A DNA stretch of 64,000 nucleotides from Archegozetes longisetosus (Eukaryota > Arthropoda > Arachnida > Sarcoptiformes > Trhypochthoniidae): positions 5,351,843 through 5,415,842 of the forward strand of contig JAEMBT020000003.1 of NCBI GenBank assembly GCA_018873245.2. The letters are read 5' to 3'. The notes below the pieces were generated by a model. It was given only the letters and a program-made list of their open reading frames with translations, did no database searches and was not told the origin of the DNA. Both the position numbers and the translations under genes were made by a program. Below are positions 1 to 13,426 of the stretch, piece after piece; the first letter of the stretch is position 1, and each line of letters opens with the position of its first letter.

Positions 1-2125
1 ATTGGCCTATTAATAATATATACCATAAACTCGCGTATTTCTTATCTTCTGATAACTTTTTCTCAAGAACTAAATGTTTTTAAATGCTTTTTAAAAGCTA
101 ATTAAAAACTGTTCCATAATTTTAATGAATATTTTGTGTAAAAGTTGATTGCTATCAGATGTTTGACTGCTATAAATATAAATAAGTTAGTTTAATAAAC
201 TTTAAACAAAATATTTTCCCTTCTTCAATTAATTTGTAATTAGTCCAACCATTTGAATTGAGAAGTAATTGATTTGAATTAAACTTTATAAAAATTATCA
301 AACCATTTTTACTAAAAGAAGAAAAATTTGGAATACTTTAGCTTTTTGACCAATAAATATCTAAATAGAAGTTGAGCTAATTTTCATCTTTGTAATTATT
401 GAGCAGAGTGAATTGGTGGGAAATAATAATTTTATTATTTGTTTGAATTTTTTCAATTAGATTTGGGCCATAAATAAATTTAATAAGCATGACCTTCATT
501 TTTATCTTAACAGCCCAAATAATCAGTATATAAGTATATTCTAGTCTTCAATCTCATTGATTGATCGCAAACTACTTCTCATCAGAAAAGCTAAATTCAA
601 GTTATTTTCATTCCTTTCAAATTGCAAGTTAACAACTCAAATTTCAGTCTTTGCATAATGACTTTATCTTATTTGGAAACTTTTGGTCACTAAAGTTTGA
701 TTAAGAATTGGAAGACTCAGCTGATACTGATTTTATGAAGCTGAATTTTTTTACAATAGTTTCTTAAAGTCTTCGGTAGGAAATCAATAATTGCATAGAA
801 TTTTTAACAAAGAACTCATCAATCTTTAAAAAAATATTATTAACAATTAGAATCGGTCATAAGTGCATTTTTAAACTTATTCAATGTTTATTATAAGCTT
901 TCCATTATATTTAAGTTTATATTCATTTCATGAGATTCTTCAATATCCTAAATCATATATAGCCTTAAGTGATCAATCATTAGATTGTTATTCGAAGTTT
1001 TGGAAATAAAGGCATCTTCAAAATTGTTATTTCAATCTATCACAACAGGCTAAATAAGCTGCAAAATTATGAAAAGCCACTAATTATAGAGTGAATAAGT
1101 GTGGTTCAGTTGCGAAATAATAAGTTAGAAAATGTTAAACTGATTGATTGTTTGAAGTTGTAATACAATTTTGAAGCGTTTGTTTAAAGTGTAGATTCAT
1201 GAGGTTGATATTAACTTATGGACTTAATTAACTTACGAGTTATTTACTGGTTTTGAGTAATACTTAATGGCATCAGATAATGATATCCTTATTAGAAATT
1301 TAGTCAATGTTTGGGCTGAAATGTGCATCACTAAGAATTTAAGTGATTTAATTTAAGTGATTTGATCAAAACTAAATGTACAATTAGAAAAGTTTGAAGC
1401 TAATTGCTCTGAGCCGTATATGAAATTTGAATTGACTGTGGGTTAATGTAGAACAGGTTTAGTATTGCATGGGTTTAAACGCTTTTTTAGCATAGCTTCG
1501 ATTGCTTTAGCAGAGCTTCAGGCCAAAACTCTTGTTTCACGCCAATCCTTGTTGTGGCACTCTTTCAATCCTGATTTTTTTTATTACTTTATAAATAAGT
1601 TCAGAACCGTTTTGTTCGTTTTATTCGTGTACTGCCTTCAGAACTATCTAAACCGCTATCATATGTCTAATGTCTTCAAATGCTATTTTTGTGGATTAAT
1701 ACTTAGTGCTAAATAAAGAAAGTTCTGATTTATAAATGAGGTATGATTTGATGTCACTTTTAATCAATTAATTAATGAGAAGTTGATTGAGCCTGGTTGA
1801 TTGAGACTGAGTTTTGAACATAGTCTAAGTTTAAGTTTAATGTAAAAGTTATACCAGAAGTAATCCATTTTTCAAAGCTCTTCATCCATATAATTCCAGT
1901 TAGACTTTGCTATCAACTAATTTTATCATAAAATTGATCCGCAGCTAAGCTGGTCAGTAAAGGATTAGCTGAAGAGAGGTAAAAAGTTTGGTGAAGTGGT
2001 GGAAGTATAGATAGAAGAGCAATAAAGTGCTGATAGACTGTGGTTTGACTGTATATACTCTAGTTTGATATAGAGATTGAGTGCCGTCTGTCGTAAGCTA
2101 TTGGTGCAAAACAATGGTCCACAAT
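1..2125. other. Gene-free AT-rich flank upstream of amphiphysin
   Basis: No open frame here shows family resemblance or coding character. The stretch is AT-rich with many short poly-A and poly-T runs. The part near 1960-2125 probably holds the promoter or 5' leader of the amphiphysin gene, because the first coding exon begins directly after it, but I see no diagnostic TATA box or initiator. Non-coding 5' exons could lie here and would not be visible. Confidence 0.5.
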
Positions 2126-5100
2126 ATGGCCGAATCGAAAGCCTCCGGTTTTTCACGAGTTGTTCAAAAACATTCTTTAAGAGCCAAAGAAAGAGTAAGT
2201 TTTGTTTTTCATTACTTCTAATACTTCTAACCCGATCGAGTGTTGGCCACAATATTTGTGAAGGTGATTTTATTGACTTGCTTTTTAGTTATTGAACCAT
2301 CTTTACAGTTATCATCATTTGTTTGCATTACTTTTCATTCAGTTTACTCCCACTTAACTAACTCTTGATTTTTGATTAATTATCTCACTTTTCTCATTGA
2401 TTTCAATCGATTTGAATCCATTGCAACTGATACTTCGTCAAAATTTAGGCTCAATTTATGTATCGATTATCAAACTCTATAATAAGTATTACGATTAAAG
2501 ACTTCTTAAGACTATCTTCTAGTATGTTGTGACCTCAATTGAAGTGATGAAGAAATTTAAAAATAGTTTCATTTAAATGATTTAAGTGAAGGTGAGGAAC
2601 GGCTGGCATTTTGCCGATTGTCTGTATTTTTGGAAGCGTTTTGAATGTATTTGAAAACATGACTTTCTCTAAAAATGCACTATTTGTCAAACTATTCAAA
2701 CTTAAGTTTTTAATGCTTCTCATAATTTCATGTTTTCTCATTATTTTCATTGATTTGAACACCAATTATAGTCTAATCTAATTTGTCAATGTTTGAACTT
2801 TTGGTTTATTTTGTCGACTACAAAGTTCAGTCAAACCGTTAGTGTTTATAAACTTTCGGACTCAATGGTTTAGTTTGAATTTGAATAAAAATCAACTTTT
2901 CAAACATTGTATTCAACTTTTATTTAGTTTTGTTGATCACGTTTGACCTTTTCTTAACGTAGGGATAAAAATAATTTATTGTATTCAAAAATAATAACTA
3001 CAAAAATAGTTATAATAACGACTGCATTTCTTGTTTCAGTTAAGATTTTGTTACGACAGAAGCCATTCTTTATTTTAGTCTTTGCTTTAATTTATTTAAC
3101 ATAACTTTTCTATTTTCCCTACCATTTAAGGTTAAGTCTCTCTATCAACCAATCGAAAGGCTTTTCAAATGTTTTTAATCTACTATTGATTTGTAGTTAT
3201 TTTTCATTGTTGTCTATGTCATCATATGAGTCACATTTATCAGAAAATCGCCGATCAGGTCAACTATTGATTGCATTTAGATTAGATTCAATGTTAGTGA
3301 AAATAGTCAGTTGAATGCAATCATATTTAGATAAAATGTTTGGAAAGTTTGCAAATATAGATTAAAACATTAGTTGAATTTGTTCATTAGAGAATAGGAT
3401 AAGATTGCTTTTTGCAAATAGCTGTCATTTTTCAACTTCAATAATCTTGTACCAGCACTAAGTTCTGCTCTCATGAACATCACTAATGCATAAGAGTTTT
3501 TACAATTTCATTTTGAACGCTCTTTTGTAGACTTGCAGTTAATTGTCTAGTTTTTCAACTATGGTTTTGCGACTATGAAAGTTGATTTTGTTCGTAATTA
3601 TGTTTGAAGTCGTGTGTTATTCGTTATTTTTCACAATTGCGTTGTAATATTGACTCAAAGCAGACTACGAAGCGTTCAATTTTACATTACATACTGATAA
3701 TTGCTAACTCAACCATATCCTAAATTGTTTAACAACTCTCATTCATTAGTATTTAAATGAATTTATTCAGGTCTGAAAACTTTCTCTGTTGAGGAACTTT
3801 ACTTTTAGATTGTTTGTGACATGTGGGCGAATCTCAGATATGTCTCAAATGCCCGAATTTTCTATTATACCTCAACTTAATTATAGCTATTATGCAATCC
3901 TTCCAACCCATAAAATAATTGTTTTGATAACTTTTACAAAATGCCTAAACAATAGCATTGTTTCATAGGAGTTTTCACATCGAGAGTTCAGCTTTAATCG
4001 CAGTCCAATATTTATTTAGTAAACAATATATTTTTGTTTGAAAAACTATTTATTAGTTTAAATAACTCCAAGTAACGAAACTTTGCAATATTTAGTGTTT
4101 ATATCATAAATTTGAGGTCAAATAATGGGTCTTAAAATGAAAAAATAACTGAGAAGTTAATCCGTAAAAGTTGTGGCTTCCTTAAGATAGTGGGATCTGA
4201 TAGAAGAGGTCGTGTAACTTAGCACAAATTGGTTAAATATGCTGATGGTATTCGTGTGTCATACATTTATGCCTCTGCTATGAGTAGGAAGTCAAGTCAA
4301 AATAGTTATGTTGATTAAGTTTCACAATCTCCTAAACACTGCCTCTTCTAACCTTCAAGTTCCATCATTTCAATGTTACCTCCGAAACTTTACAAGTAAG
4401 AGAAACCAGTTCTCGATATCCCACTTCTACGTCATTGTTTTGCATGCGTTTGATAGTTATCTTTGTATCGGCTGGTCTTGTCCCACATCCGAGTCTACAT
4501 TAGCATTCATTTTGACGCCAATATTCTTTATAAGGAATAATCTTAGACTCTTAAGTTTACCTGCATTTTAAATTGTTGTATTAAAAAACAAATTTATTTT
4601 TATTCAAAATATAAACCCACTTATCAAAATAATTCCCATAACCCTCATTCCTAGTCTATAGAATAACACCCAATTTGTCCGCAAAATTATATCTTCTCTT
4701 ATTATTACTTCTCACTACAAATAACAGACTTTTTCTATTCAATATTCTTTTCACAATTATCTTGCATACATTGACAGATTTTGCAAAACTTTGGCAAAGC
4801 AGACAAGACAACAGATGAGTTGTTTGAGGTGTATCAGAACAATTTCAATAAGCAACAAAACTCAGCAAATCGTTTGCAAAAGGAGCTCAAGAATTATGCG
4901 GCATGTATTAGAGAAATGCAAGTCGCATCTAAAGCCCTTATGGAATGTGTCGGAGAGATATATGAACAGGAATGGCCCGGACATGAACAGATACCTGTTA
5001 AGGCACAAACACTCGATCTCTTGTGGGGAGATCTATGTCACAAAATCAACGATCAGTGCACTATACCTTTAAGCACTTATTTAAGTCAATTCTCGGAAAT

Positions 5101-8100
5101 TCGGGTAAGATTTACTTGATTATAGCAAAACTCCAGTTCTCGCATCATCTCAACTTAAATTCATCTCAAATTCGGTGTCACATCAGGTTATAGTTCTCTT
5201 CAATCTGACACTAAAGCTTTAATCGCCGGTCAGTTATGTTTTTGATTATTTTTTTTTCGAGGAAACCAATCCATTTTCGCATTAAATAAATTTTTAGATC
5301 GTTTAGTAAGAATTTTATGAACTTTTTAGAGCTAAAAAATTCCTTAAATGATTAGATTCGAACGGCAGGAGTTCTCACAACCAGAAAATGTGCCATTTAT
5401 TAGACTCAAGTTTAAAACTTATGGTTTAAATGTATTTGAAGAGAACTATCTGAAGAAAAATGTTTTTATTTAACTGAAAACCAAGTTGATTACTGATGAT
5501 TCAATGAAATTGATTATATGGCACGCTTAATAGATGACTAGCCGTTCCAATATTTAATTCTAAATTAATTATCAAAATCTGTGATTCGCTATAATCGACC
5601 TTTTTTATTATGATTCAAACTCATAGTAAAACCATCATTAAAAGTAGAATTAATGGCATAATAATGATAAATATAGTCTTGTTTAATCGATTTACTCATA
5701 ATTGATGTTTTGCTCTTTTATAATTAACCAAATGATGATTATAAAGTCTATTTTTTCTGTCATTAATGAGAATACTCAACTTTAAATTCAATTCATTTTG
5801 ATCAGTTTTTGTTTTGCTCTATTTCAAATTTTAAGATCAGCTCTTTAGCTAGATACTTGGCAACAATTTTTGCTATAATGCAAAGCTATACTGAAAGCTA
5901 CGTTTTGTTGCATTGAGACCAGTACTTATTCAAACAAAATCAAATTGTTTTGACGTTTTTCTCTATTTTATAACTTGTTGAAATCCATAACTGTTTAGTT
6001 TAGGGAATGTAGTTCACTACTTGACTATTTGAGGTGTTGTTGCCAGCTAAATAAAAAGGCATATAACTCATGATAACCTAATATTTAAATACTTAGTCTA
6101 ATCGAGACTTTGATTACTTCGAAACTGTTCTTTCTACTTTTGTAAGTTTGGATTAACTAAATTTACGCGGAAAATAATATATGCAAAATAGTCTACGATG
6201 GGCTTGACTCACGATTTTGACTGAAATAATTTAGTATTAAGTTATGAAAAACAAGTTATGAGATAACGATTTAGGAGAACACAGTATGGTGTCAATGCAA
6301 TATAGTATTTAGGAATTATCCAACATTTGCAATGAAAATATTGCGATAGTGTTACTCCTACAAAGCATATGTTCAATTTGATTACTCTAGAAAATGCTTA
6401 GGTTGCTTAACTGCTCTTAGTTCTATCACCACTTTTATTGGTTCTGATCATAGACAGAATATTATGTGACAAAGTAGTTTTACTCTGTTTTAAAAAAAGA
6501 AAGTTCTTCAAGACAAGGGCTCTTAATGTTCCAGAATAGAAAGTCTCCCAGCTTCTGTTTTTATTTAGAATATTTGCGCGACTCCAACACTATTTCTATT
6601 CTATATTTCTTAATCATTAAGCTTCTAAAATATTCACAATTTCTCGCTTCAGATAGTGGATTGTCTAAATATTTAGAGCAAATCAACTTTAGTAACTAGT
6701 TAATTAGAAGAATTGAATTTTTTTGGCTATTGTTTGCATAAGAATACATTTATTTGAAACAATTTCAATTGATTTGCTCAGTTTAGATAAACTTATAATG
6801 TTTGTGAATATTTTAATTAAGCTCTCAAGTTTAAGATTAATTGTTCAAATTTAAGATTAACTGAATGCAACGATTGTCCATTAGTCTAATATGATGAGTA
6901 AGAATTTTGTAGAATACCTCATTCACAACTATCATTAGTTATCTTGACTCCAAAATAAAGCCTTTATTTTCTAGCAACAAATAATTTCAATTAATCTAAT
7001 CATACGCTCATATCTGACATTAGAACAAAATCGCGAAAAGAGGTCGAAAGCTAGTAGACTACGATGGATGTCGTCATCACGTAGAAGCAGTTCAATCAGC
7101 CTCTAAGAAACGTGATGATATCAAGTTAGCAAAAGCCAGAGAGCAGATGGAAGAAGCGCGAAGACTTTATGAAGTTCTAAATAAGGAATTGCACGAAGAA
7201 TTGCCTGCACTTTATGACAGTAGAATACCTTTTCTGGTCTCAAACTTGCAGACCTTATTTTCGGCGGAGACCACATTTCATAATGAATATTCCAAAGTAA
7301 CAGCTCAATTCAGCGATTTGATAGACTTGTTGGCAGCTGAGGCCGCAAAAGGTTCCTATCACACCAATACACGTCATATTACATCTTCACCTAATTCTAC
7401 GCTCAAACTCGATGGAACCGTTGTTAAGCCTTATGAGGAAATAGATTTCAAGAAAACCAATCTAGAGTTAAAGTCGAATCAAGATTTACAAAGGGTTTCG
7501 GTTTCTCCCCAAGCCAATGGAGGTCTCAGTGCTCACAACAGTGCAGAAACAACTGGTATTGTTCTTCATTGAATTTTAATTAGTCTATTTTGTCTTAATC
7601 TGTTATTTTTGTCCTAATCTATTATTTTTTGTCTTAATCTGCTATTTTTATTCTTTACAGTTCGTATCGATAACACGGCTAATGATACACATGAACCTTT
7701 AAAAAAATACGAAAGCAACTCTGTGAGTTTTCTTATTTTGTAATCAAGACTAAGAAATTGTAATTTAAGGTCAATCGAAACTATAAAGCATTTTGTTCTA
7801 TATGCGCTCACTTTTTATGTAATCAAATTTAGGGAGTATTCGCCACTTCTTGTGACAGATATGCGTTCGTACTTCTTTTGTAGAAATAGAATTATGTCAC
7901 TAAATTATCACTTTATAGCTTATAAATAGGTTAACAAAATTTCTTATATCTAACTCCTCAATCTCTTGTGGGAAGTGAACCACAAGAAAATACTTTTTCA
8001 TTTGGGAAAATGCATTCACACTTGAAATGACAGTTTCTTTAAATATAATTGATACCTAGCATGTTATCAGGCTGAATAGCATTCTCTGAACATGCATTCA

Positions 8101-9975
8101 AATTGAATTGAATTAAACGTCTCGAACCTCCTTTGTTATGGAAAATTAAATTCTATGCTAATTCCATGATTACAGTATTGTAACGAATTACGCTCACGCT
8201 TCAGGTGCGGTTTTATTCACTGCACCCATACTTGCCTTAAACAACTAATTGTCATCAAAATTACCAACAATTGAACCCATCATACAAGTGTGAATGTAAA
8301 TCTTGATTGATGCCCCTCTTATTAGTCAATTAAGCAATCATTTACAATTGTTTGACAGTTGACGAGCAATTCAAGTTTTACGCAAACTTTAATTATGCCG
8401 CATTTCAAACCATTTGTTTCCTAAATTCTCCTCTCACACTTTGCCTTGTTTCATCCTCAACTATTGGCTTTTTTTTACCAAATCCAGGTTATTTGATTAA
8501 CGGAAAACTTTTATTTGCAATCAATATGCTCTTCCTAAATCTTTTTTATATATTTGCTTTGGAGAATAAGAATGAGCTATCGATTGCTTGTGAGTTTAAT
8601 GAAAGTTTTTATACAGTAATTATATTAGTCTATTATAAAACGAATAAAATTCGCTCTTTAATTACGCGGTTCCTAATTTCTAGAGTACCATAAAACAACT
8701 GTCGAGTATAGCATTCAATTTAAAGTTGTTGGCGTGTCTTCGCTATAGTATTATTTATAAATGTTGACACCTTATACTCTAAGACTTATTGATTGACAAA
8801 TAAAGCACACAAGATATAGAATCCTTCGATGTTTAACAAACCCTGAAATGAACTTTAGAAAACTTGATTCAAATGAGTGCATTAATCTTTAATTATTTCT
8901 TAAATCTGATATGATTGCAAATGTGAGCTTTTCTAAAAATAATGTCATTGTTTTAGTTATCGGCTGAATCAACTCATATCGATTCAGATTCTCATAATCC
9001 GGAAATAACACAGGCGTGCAATGAAAAGACTAAAGTAGAAGAACTTTATGATATTCCTATTGGTGCGACTACGACTGATTTGCCTCCAGGAGTCTTATAT
9101 AAGGTATAAATATTTACTAATATACTCTGCGTATCCCATACTAGTTCTTACTATAGTTTTAAGTCAAATCACTAAATCAGCTTCAGTTTTGGGTTTGCTA
9201 ACCAAATGCGCGAACGCACTCAAAAATAACGACACTTTTATAACTGAGAAGCCTTATCGTTACAGCTCTTTATGCCTACAATAATTGACTTCGTAACTCA
9301 ATCCAAGTAATAAAAGCTTAGCTAAGCTCTAACTGACTTTTTCACGCTCAACAATATTGATATATGAGATAAAAGTAGAGACTTGGGCCTTTCTTTACCT
9401 CCCCTTTCAGATTACATTTTAAAATTAGTTGTTTACAGCATTCAGCTCAATGTCTTCATATTTTTTTATGCCAAACCTATGGCTTTTGAAGGCTTTAGCA
9501 TTTGTTTTGCACTTTGCTAATGTAAATAAAGCATCTAGAATTGATTAGAAAAGTCATGGCATAAACACTCGATTCGTCATTATTGACTAGACTTATAATT
9601 ATGATTGAATACTGCGCTTCTGAAACCCATATATGGCTTGTTGTCTCATTCTTTTCTAAAATCCCATTGTAATCCACAAATATTTTTATGCTTCATCTCA
9701 GTCTAATTTGTGTCTCAGTTTAGATTTTAAGAAACCTGTTTAGAATATTTGGCAAAGCAAATTAGATATTGATAGCAATTACCATTGTATAGGTTCGCGC
9801 CACATACAAATATGTAGCAGAAGATTCCGATGAACTATCATTCGAAACCGGAGAAACAATCAATGTAATCGAGTACGAAGATCCCGAAGAGCAAGAGGAA
9901 GGATGGCTTATGGGAATCAGAGAGCTAAATGGAGATAAAGGACTGTTTCCTGCAAACTTTACTCGTCCGATTTAA
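2126..9975 (+). CDS. Amph: Amphiphysin/BIN1-type BAR and SH3 protein (6 exons)
   Basis: Exons: 2126-2194, 4778-5104, 7024-7555, 7661-7722, 8957-9103, 9793-9975; phases match throughout, giving 439 aa. Residues 1 to about 240 form an N-BAR domain: an amphipathic start (MAESKASGFSRVVQKHSLRA), then FGKAD, NRLQKELKNY and the ELPALYDSRIPF segment typical of amphiphysins. Residues about 376-439 are an SH3 domain, with ATYKY in place of ALYDY, then EGWLMG and the PANF end. BAR domains sense and bend membranes; the SH3 binds proline-rich partners such as dynamin. The linker (about 243-375) has no clathrin box or AP2 (DPF/FxDxF) motif that I can see, as in insect amphiphysin, which organises muscle T-tubules rather than coated pits. 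An in-frame ATG at 2114 would add four residues; 2126 fits the family better. Extra cassette exons in the introns cannot be excluded. Confidence 0.93.
7586..7650 (+). repeat. Short tandem repeat filling amphiphysin intron 3
   Basis: Three imperfect copies of a roughly 20 bp unit (consensus ATTTTTGTCTTAATCTGTT) occupy most of the 105 bp intron 7556-7660. The unit is pyrimidine-rich and so forms the polypyrimidine tract in front of the acceptor at 7659-7660. Confidence 0.7.
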
Positions 9976-12442
9976 TACCAATCAAATTAGTTTAAATAAT
10001 TTATAATGTTTCAATGCAATCCGAAATCAAATGATAAGTCACAAAACAGACAAATCAGTCCGTTTTATTAACGCAATAGAGTTTAAACAAATGTGCATAT
10101 ATTATATTATATTATAGTTTCATTAATTCTGCTTTATTTGATTCTAAATCTCGTTTAACTTATGTGCCATTTCTTCAATATCTTTAATTTCTATTTATAG
10201 ACTATTTTCAGAACTTCTATCAACACAAGTATAACAGGATATGTATTTAGAAGTGCCGATTGTACAGTTGAATAATTAATCAGTTATCCAACTAATTCGA
10301 GTATTAATATATACAATAATGTGATTTATTGGTGATAACAATATAACTAGACTTTTGACATTTTTAAAAACACCCTTCCCCTGGTTCAGGCTTAGCAAAT
10401 ATCAGACCTCAACTGATCTTATTTTAACTGTACTTTTCAACCTCGAATACTATCTGTTCATTTTTAAGCTATCCAAAGTCAGTCATTAAATCTATCCATA
10501 GCTTTAATTCATTTTGATCAATAAACATATCCACTTATAGCTCGAATGATTTGATTGCAAAATATAATGTTTTGCAATCGATTTTTATATAGTAAGTAAT
10601 ACAGAAATCAGGTATTATCTTCTGGATACATTAAACTCCCGATCATGACATAATTTTAGAGAATAACAAATTTCAAACTCATTCATATCAATCTTCTCTA
10701 GTTCTAAATCCCATTTTCTTTTACCAGACTATATGTGATTGTGTCAAAATTTCTTCTTATTCTCATCAAATGTTTGCCAGATTTAGTGTCAGGTCATATT
10801 GTCTTAATTTAGGATCACTTGACTATGTGGCCAAATGCCTCAATCATTGAATGAATTGATTTTACTGTTGTTGTAATGTTGACGTCTATGTGAAATATTT
10901 ACTAAGCCATAGTTGAGTTTATGTGACAATTCAACAATTTTGTGCCACTGCTTATTTGTCATGTCTTTAAACACTGCAAATCATATTTAGGACTAGTGAT
11001 AGGTTAGCAACAAATATTTTCAATACAAGTATTACTAAAGCTATGGTTAGTTCGAACAGACTTGCGATTGGTATTATTAACTTTTAAGGTCATACAGAGC
11101 GTGCCGTTTGATAGCTAGACAATCCTTATATTTGAACTATTTCTTCTGTTTCCCACTAAAATAGAAAATTTGTGATAACAATTTTTATATACATTTTGTT
11201 AGTATTTTTGTTCCTCTAACAAATGCTAACGTATTGAATGATTTAAATTAATTTAAAGTAAATATTTCTAATGAGTATAAAGTATATATAAATCTATCGT
11301 AAATATAATTATATAGACAATATTGTAAAGTAATTAAATGTAGTTTGTAATTGTCTTCCAAGTGGATGTGTCAGCAGATTGTCTGAAATATGGAAAAATT
11401 TCTAAAACCCATTAGTAGTATTACATCCGACCCCGAGTCAACGCTAACTTCCTTATCATATGATTCATCAAAACCAATTTGTTTGATGTTTCGCCAGAAT
11501 ATCTATCACTTTTTCTCTTCTTTTTTCTAGTAAATTTATGCTATTTGAGCTATTCGTTCTCAGTGTTTTACATTTGAACCTTTCTTATAAACATATTTAT
11601 AAGTAAATTCAATCTTAACATAACTTAATCAGTAAGGTTTTTATGAGTTAGATATTCCTCTTATTTGTCTTACTATAATACTACTCGCATATACATATAT
11701 GTATTAATCTATCTTTCCGTCCGTCTCCACTCTCTTGTCTATATCAACACTTCGAACTTTCTTAAACCTATTTTTGAAACCATTTACGTCTTGTAACTCA
11801 GGTTTTCATTTTAGAATTAGATCGAGTGATTGACTCGAAATTTGTTACTTAAAATGGATTTAATTTTGTATAAATGATTGATATTTTAAAACGAATTTAT
11901 AAAAAGTTTTTGGAAATGATCGAAAAGCTCTTCTGGCATAAATTTACAAATTATTAAAATAACGATAACGTATTAAATCGATAGTTTTAATGAAATATTT
12001 GTAATTTAATTAAAGTATACCTTTTAAAGCCTTATAACTTTTTAACTTATATTAATTACAATTCTGTCAATTCTTAATAACTATTAATTATTGGTGTGTT
12101 TTATTTAAAAGAAAACAGTAAATCAATTTTATTGATCTAAAATTTGCGATTTTTTTGTTGAAACTATTAAAATTAGACTTAAGTAACTATCTTTACATCT
12201 TATTGAAACTTCTAAATAAAGCATCTAAAACGAAACTTCATTTCGGGCAATTCAGATTCAATCGCATATTTCAAACATATGGTCAATAAACAAGAAGAAT
12301 ATGTAATTTACAACTCATCTACAGATTGGATGCTATGAATAGGTTTATTACAAGAAAAGTATTTAATCGACAGATGAAGTCAATTTTACAAAATGATAGC
12401 TTAGGTCAAAATAAAATCAAATAAGAAATCTATGTATTTCTT
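9976..12442. other. Intergenic region between convergent amphiphysin and HEXIM
   Basis: No supported gene. The left part is the amphiphysin 3' UTR; the first AATAAA on the plus strand that I noticed is at 10520-10525, about 545 bp after the stop. The right end holds the HEXIM 3' UTR on the minus strand. The rest is AT-rich sequence without clear repeats or reading frames. Confidence 0.5.
12344..12349 (-). promoter_or_regulatory. Candidate poly(A) signal of HEXIM
   Basis: TTTATT on the plus strand reads AATAAA on the minus strand, about 95 nt past the HEXIM stop. Spacing is right for a short 3' UTR, but the hexamer is common in AT-rich DNA. Confidence 0.4.
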
Positions 12443-13426
12443 TCACTCCGTAACAGCATTTTCCAAATCATTGTTCGTCTGATCATTATTTGATTCTGTC
12501 TCTTGTTTTGTTTGATGATTATGTAATTGATTATTAGGAGAATGAGTTTCGTTGATAATGCGTTGAAGTCTTTCATTTTCACACCGCAAGCGCTGATTTT
12601 CTTCAGACAATTTTTTGATTTCTTCTTGAAAAATATCGGCTTTTCTCATGAAATGTTCTTCCACTTCAGTTCCACTGTCCTCATCATTAGCATCACTGTT
12701 ATAGTGTTCCGTTTGCACTTCACTATTACTTGTGCTTCGCTGAAGACGTCCTGCTTTTGACTCTTTAAGGCGTTTCTCGAGATCTTCGACGCGATCTTCG
12801 AGCTGAAGGTATTCCTGAACCAATTCATTTTTGGTCATAGAATTGAGTCGTTCTGCGTGTATGTTATCGTATGCTTCATGAAACTGTTGCTGTAAATAAT
12901 CAGATTCATCTTCAGGCGAACTGTAGAAGTCGTCGTCATTGTTGTCGATCTGGTGCAACTTTTGCCGATGCATTCGTTGAATTCGTCCATGAATTTCTTC
13001 GAAATTGATTTCTTTGTCACAATTGTGCTCGTTCATAATGAACTGAGTTGTGTTATAAGGAGCTAATGGCTGGCCGTGTTCTACGACCTTCATGTGCAGT
13101 CGTTTGACTTCTTGCTCCGAAGACTCGGTCCACTGCAGCCGTTTGTCTCTCCAATGGTTCCATTTCCTTTTCTTCGAACGTCGAGTTCGTCTTCTTCTCA
13201 CTTCCTCCTTATGTCCCAAATCCAGACTCTTATCACTAATTTCTTTCGAAGAATTTTTTTCATCATTATTGGAGTTACTGATAGAGTCAACGTTAGTTGG
13301 GCTCAAAGTTTGCGCTAAAAGTTGTTTTTGGGAAAAGTCGTCATTTGATTGGTTGAGAGCATGAATACAATGAGTAGTATTGCTCTGATCACTATTAGAC
13401 ACACCTATAGCTAACGATAAACTCAT
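12443..13426 (-). CDS. HEXIM: HEXIM, 7SK-dependent P-TEFb inhibitor
   Basis: A single-exon 327-aa protein. HEXIM binds 7SK snRNA in the nucleus and then locks cyclin T-CDK9 (P-TEFb) in an inactive complex, restraining RNA polymerase II pause release. Visible in order: a Ser/Asn-rich N-terminus; an arginine-lysine RNA-binding motif at residues 77-89 (RRRRTRRSKKRKW); the diagnostic kinase-inhibiting motif GQPLAPYNTTQF at 118-129; an acidic patch around 162-177; the cyclin T-binding domain from about 178 (YLQQQFHEAYDN, then NELVQEYLQLEDRVEDLEKRL), continuing as a coiled coil broken near 228-260 and resuming at about 262-292 (leucine/glutamate heptads). Length is close to vertebrate HEXIM1 (about 359 aa). 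It has no intron, as is usual for HEXIM genes. It faces PSMD3 head to head. The tail after 295 is Asn/Gln-rich and not conserved. Confidence 0.93.
   Translation of the reverse strand: MSLSLAIGVSNSDQSNTTHCIHALNQSNDDFSQKQLLAQTLSPTNVDSISNSNNDEKNSSKEISDKSLDLGHKEEVRRRRTRRSKKRKWNHWRDKRLQWTESSEQEVKRLHMKVVEHGQPLAPYNTTQFIMNEHNCDKEINFEEIHGRIQRMHRQKLHQIDNNDDDFYSSPEDESDYLQQQFHEAYDNIHAERLNSMTKNELVQEYLQLEDRVEDLEKRLKESKAGRLQRSTSNSEVQTEHYNSDANDEDSGTEVEEHFMRKADIFQEEIKKLSEENQRLRCENERLQRIINETHSPNNQLHNHQTKQETESNNDQTNNDLENAVTE

Noticed and set aside
5351-5375. ATTCGAAC word resembling a tRNA B box
   Set aside because: No A box at the right distance and no cloverleaf can be drawn on either strand.
8352-8693. 113-codon hydrophobic frame inside amphiphysin intron 4
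   Set aside because: It begins with TTG, not ATG, and its Phe/Leu/Asn-rich content is what translated AT-rich DNA gives. No family resemblance.
12527-13364. Plus-strand and other-frame ORFs overlapping HEXIM
   Set aside because: They are shadows of the HEXIM coding sequence; the HEXIM frame carries all the conserved motifs.
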